Of a DNA stretch of 64,000 nt, positions 60,901 through 64,000 are shown one piece after another; the first letter of the stretch is position 1, and each line of letters starts with the position of its first letter. Source of the DNA: Anopheles merus. Taxonomy: Eukaryota > Arthropoda > Insecta > Diptera > Culicidae. The stretch spans positions 27,170,308 to 27,234,307 of the forward strand of contig NC_054084.1 in the NCBI RefSeq assembly GCF_017562075.2. The letters run 5' to 3'. The notes beneath the pieces are model-generated. The model searched no databases, was not told where the DNA came from, and was given only the letters and a program-made list of their open reading frames with translations. A program made the position numbers and the translations under genes.

Positions 60901-62825
60901 TCCGACAAAAGCTTGACCAAACTGGCCTTCTGGTTGGCGCAGATGTTCCTGCTGTTGTGCCTATCTCGCTCCTGGAACCGTGTACACATACCGCGCTCGC
61001 GCATAATTCTTCATTTATGGTCTCAACCAGCACACAGTTGCATTGCTCTCGCCCAACCAACAACCGTTTTTATATCCGCGTGATCGGCTGCTTGCTTTCT
61101 GTAACGATAAAAAAGACCTCCCGTGGAGAAGATGCTACAACAACAGGAGTACTGCGCACCTACATTAACGCCTACAAGCGCGCTCTATCCGACTCTCTCT
61201 CTCAATCTCTCTCTCTTTCTCTTCTACCACCGCATAATCTTCAGTTTTCGTTCGACGTATTGGTTTATCTACGCAAATTATACTACAGCGCTTGCACAAT
61301 GAAACTCATCACGAAACTTCCATCTTCTCTAATTTCTACGTTCTACGTCCTCTAGATAGTGTTTGCGTTCCTCTCCTTAAACACGGAAAAGCTTATCATC
61401 ATGTATCATTATTTGTTATCTATCCTTGTAAAGCACATCGTTTCAATCTATTGAGAAGACGTGTTGCCGTTCGCATGTTAATAGACAGAAAGATTCCATT
61501 TGTAAGATTTGCGTTAGAAGTAAAATTCCAATTTTTTTTGAGTAGTTTTTATTTATCGTTTATCTGTGTCGATATGTTTTCCATTAAATTTTGCAAAAAG
61601 TGTCATTAAAAAAGAATGCACCAGGTCATTAAAAAAAGCCGTAAGATCGTATGGTTTATGGTAACTCTGTGTGCTGCATGCTTGATAATAGGACCTATTA
61701 TCTGTATGAGAAGAGATTTGATAAGAGTTATAGATAGCGTCAAATTGGAATGTACTCAGTGCCTAGCTTATTCGTAACGCTCCCTTCATAATTTGCAATA
61801 CATTTGTAACTTCCCTACATTACTCTTGATTCCTCGTTTATCTCAACTGATTTGTAAACATTACCGTTGCCGTTCAGAATTGGCGTGATACGAATTGATG
61901 TCGAAATCCGCAACCTGCTCGTCTTTTATCACACGTATTGACATTGCTTTTAAACCTAGAAAATTGAACACTACAAGCTACCCTGCCCAATATACCCAAC
62001 CAACAATCAAATCTAAAACCAAACAAACAAACAAAAATCTCATCATCTCTACCACTACTACCTTAGCCATTGTCTTACAAGTAATCTATTTCGCTACGAA
62101 CCACTATTCTGATCAATTTCACAGTCAAACACGTCGACGAACTACTACTGCGCTACTACTACTACTTCCTACCACACGCAAAGTGCAGGGCGCTGTGCAT
62201 TTGCATCGACGCGCAGTTGGCAGTGTGACCTCAACCTGTCCCTCTGTGCCCTCCCTGTGCGCGTGTGCGCTACGACGTTCTTCGAAGGAAGAAAGGAAGA
62301 GAGAGAGAGAGAGCTAGCGCTCTAGAGCAAGTAGTTAACGGCGCTATCTTCTGCGACAGCTTCTTCGAACAACAGCAACAGTTGCATCGTCGACAAAGAG
62401 AGAGATAGAGAGAGAGACAGATAAGAGAGCGTGCGATACGGAACACTCCTCACAGTCGCCGTCGTCGTCCTCGTCGTCCTCGTCAACGCATCTTCCAGAG
62501 CCATCGTCTGCGATCCTGTAGCGTGTAAGCAAACCTTACTAGCGACTTACAAAGCTGTTATCCTCTACACCTAGTAGACGATACGTACTGTCTGTGTGTC
62601 TCTGTTTTGCGAGGTGTGGGAAATACTGTGGCAGAGAGAAAGCGAAATTTTGGGCGAAGCATAGGGAACTATCTAACAAACCAAACCAAACAAATCCACA
62701 CACTGTTTGATTTGATTTAAACAGCGTTCAGCGACGAACCCCCGCACACACGCGAGCACTAGCAGCAGCGGACAGTGGAAGGCGAGCAACCCTCTTCCCC
62801 GTAAAAACAGCAAGGGCAAATAACG
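57944..62825 (+). other. Upstream region of Rsf1, no recognised gene
   Basis: GC-balanced and pyrimidine-rich DNA with CT tracts (61190, 62300 and 62400 regions) and a C13 run near 60465. From about 58130 to 58340 it is rich in AAAGTG and GAAAAGTGA phrases like insect 5' UTRs, after CGTTCAGAAGTGC, a weak initiator-like site. An acceptor-like GATTTAAACAG lies 100 bp before the Rsf1 ATG, so part of this region may be a 5' UTR intron. None of the open frames of 60-140 codons looks like a protein. Confidence 0.35.
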
Positions 62826-63497
62826 ATGGGCGATTCGAAGGGCACGCGCGTCTACGTCGGCAACCTGACCGATAAAGTGAAGAAGGAGGATCTTGAGGGC
62901 GAATTCACCAAGTACGGTAAATTGAACTCTGTCTGGGTAGCTTTCAATCCACCAGGTTTCGCGTTCATTGAGTTCGAAAACAAGGAGGAGGCGGAAACGG
63001 CCTGCGATAATCTGAACGGCCAGGACATACTCGGCTCGAAGCTGCGCGTCGAAATCTCGAAGGGCCGGCGCAACCCGCGCGGCGCATCGCGTGGCTTCCG
63101 CGGGCCGCCGGGCCGCAACGGGGGCAGCGGTGGTGGCAGTATCGGTGGCAGTGGCGGTGGCAGTAGCTTCCGGAATGGGTCGCGCGGTGGCTTCCGGGAC
63201 GGAGGCGGCTCGAGCTACCGGAGCGGCAGCAGTGGCGGCGGCGGTAGCAGCTTCCGTGGCGGGAGCCGTAGCTCTGGCCGGTTTGACGGCGGGTACGGTA
63301 GCAGTGGCGGCGGTGGTGGACGCTCGAGCGGGTACAGTAGGGATGGGGGCCGCGACGGTGGCTACGGCAGCAGTGGCGGTAGCTTCGGAGGCGGTGGCGG
63401 TTATGGCGGTGGTCGTAGCAGTGGCGGCGGTGGCGGTGGTGGCGGTGGCGGACGTTTCCGTTCACGGTCGCCGGTTGGTGGTCGTGGTCGGTATTAA
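62826..63497 (+). CDS. Rsf1: Rsf1-like RRM splicing repressor
   Basis: A 223-residue protein in a single coding exon. One RNA-recognition motif covers residues about 8-78, with RNP2 VYVGNL (9-14) and RNP1 GFAFIEFE (44-51). The segment TRVYVGNLTDKVKKEDLEGE and the start MGDSKG closely follow Drosophila Rsf1 (repressor splicing factor 1). The tail is Gly/Ser/Arg-rich with many GGGS and SRGG repeats, and ends FRSRSPVGGRGRY, as in the fly protein. Fly Rsf1 binds SR proteins and antagonises them in splice-site choice. It lacks the long RS domain of SRSF3/7-type proteins, which argues against those paralogues. The ATG context (ATAACGATGG) is acceptable. I see no canonical poly(A) signal before the window ends. 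Confidence 0.9.
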   Translation: MGDSKGTRVYVGNLTDKVKKEDLEGEFTKYGKLNSVWVAFNPPGFAFIEFENKEEAETACDNLNGQDILGSKLRVEISKGRRNPRGASRGFRGPPGRNGGSGGGSIGGSGGGSSFRNGSRGGFRDGGGSSYRSGSSGGGGSSFRGGSRSSGRFDGGYGSSGGGGGRSSGYSRDGGRDGGYGSSGGSFGGGGGYGGGRSSGGGGGGGGGGRFRSRSPVGGRGRY

Positions 63498-64000
63498 GGC
63501 GGAATCGGACCGGCGACCGGCGGTTGGGCGCTTGGCGGTTCAAAGTTCTCCCTTAAAACTGTTTGCCAGGCACAGGCTCATATGTGTGTGTGTGTGTGTG
63601 GAAGACAAGAAAAGGCCAATGATGATGAACTAAAGAGAAATAACTTCAATTAGCATTTAAGCCAAACTAATGGAACTGTTGTGTATATGGTTTGACAAGG
63701 GTTATCACAAAGGCCACACACAAATGAGAGCCTACCCCACAGTAGCACCACCCTATTCTAGATATATACGTGGATCTTTGGTTGTATGTTTTAAATAGCG
63801 TACTAAAAAGGGATACGCGAAGGATAGTAGTAGAAGCCAAACTATGCGATGATTCAGTTTCGAAAGGAGATCAAGAATTTTAAAAGTGACAATTTTAGCT
63901 GCAAACGAAGCGCTAAACCAGCAGATCTTTAGAGATTGTTTGTAAAGCAAAGCGTTCAAAAATGAACGGAAACAGCCTGGCCGGCATGCTCTACAACAAA
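63498..64000 (+). other. 3' flank of Rsf1, probably 3' UTR
   Basis: AT-rich sequence with a TG tract at 63583-63600. There is no AATAAA or ATTAAA within the window, so the transcript probably ends beyond it. Confidence 0.5.

Noticed and set aside
62852..63633. Open frames of 88-192 codons overlapping Rsf1 on both strands
   Set aside because: They are shadows of the Gly/Ser-rich Rsf1 tail, low-complexity Ala/Val or His/Arg strings.

Overview
The window looks like nuclear DNA from an Anopheles mosquito, probably of the gambiae complex. Three lines of evidence support this. Spliced genes carry GT-AG introns of 60-82 bp, and one of them, Med17, closely follows the dipteran protein. Copies of a tRNA-like SINE matching the mosquito SINE200 type are present. 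(CA)n and (TG)n tracts are very dense in the noncoding DNA. I recognise no bacterial, viral or organellar sequence. The species call rests on memory of the SINE and gene families, not on a search.

Only the right-hand fifth carries genes I can identify. A two-exon MADF-BESS type DNA-binding protein gene (52272-53531, +) lies tail to tail with Med17, the Mediator head subunit 17 (53912-56013, -, three coding exons, 645 aa). Their poly(A) signals are about 110 bp apart. At the right end is an Rsf1-like RRM splicing factor (62826-63497, +) with a Gly/Ser/Arg-rich tail. Its coding region is complete, but its 3' UTR probably runs out of the window. All three products are nuclear and act in transcription or RNA processing, but nothing in the sequence shows that they are co-regulated.

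The left 52 kb has no recognisable conserved gene. It alternates between AT-rich blocks, which hold most of the transposon remnants, and GC-balanced blocks full of CA/TG microsatellites. It contains a 1.3-kb non-autonomous hAT-type element with a perfect 8-bp target duplication (5725-7027), four or five SINE copies, a decayed non-LTR retrotransposon reverse transcriptase (about 48270-48960), and an unusual tandem-repeat block at 26332-27935. In that block about 60 copies of a 21-bp unit sit between 15-bp-unit repeats, with the left-hand units inverted relative to the right-hand ones. A few stretches have splice-like structure or protein-like reading frames and are listed as low-confidence candidate genes or gene remnants: 9540-9746, 24798-25397, 32171-32674, 36276-36552 and 45315-46008.

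Around the MADF/Med17 pair are further repeats: an approximately 450-bp repeat in inverted orientation on either side of the pair (with a second, tandem copy on the right), a 222-bp foldback element, a second retrotransposon fragment, and a 513-bp pogo-like MITE with TA target sites. The stretch from 58 to 62.8 kb upstream of Rsf1 holds no recognisable coding sequence and may be promoter or 5' UTR/intron DNA.
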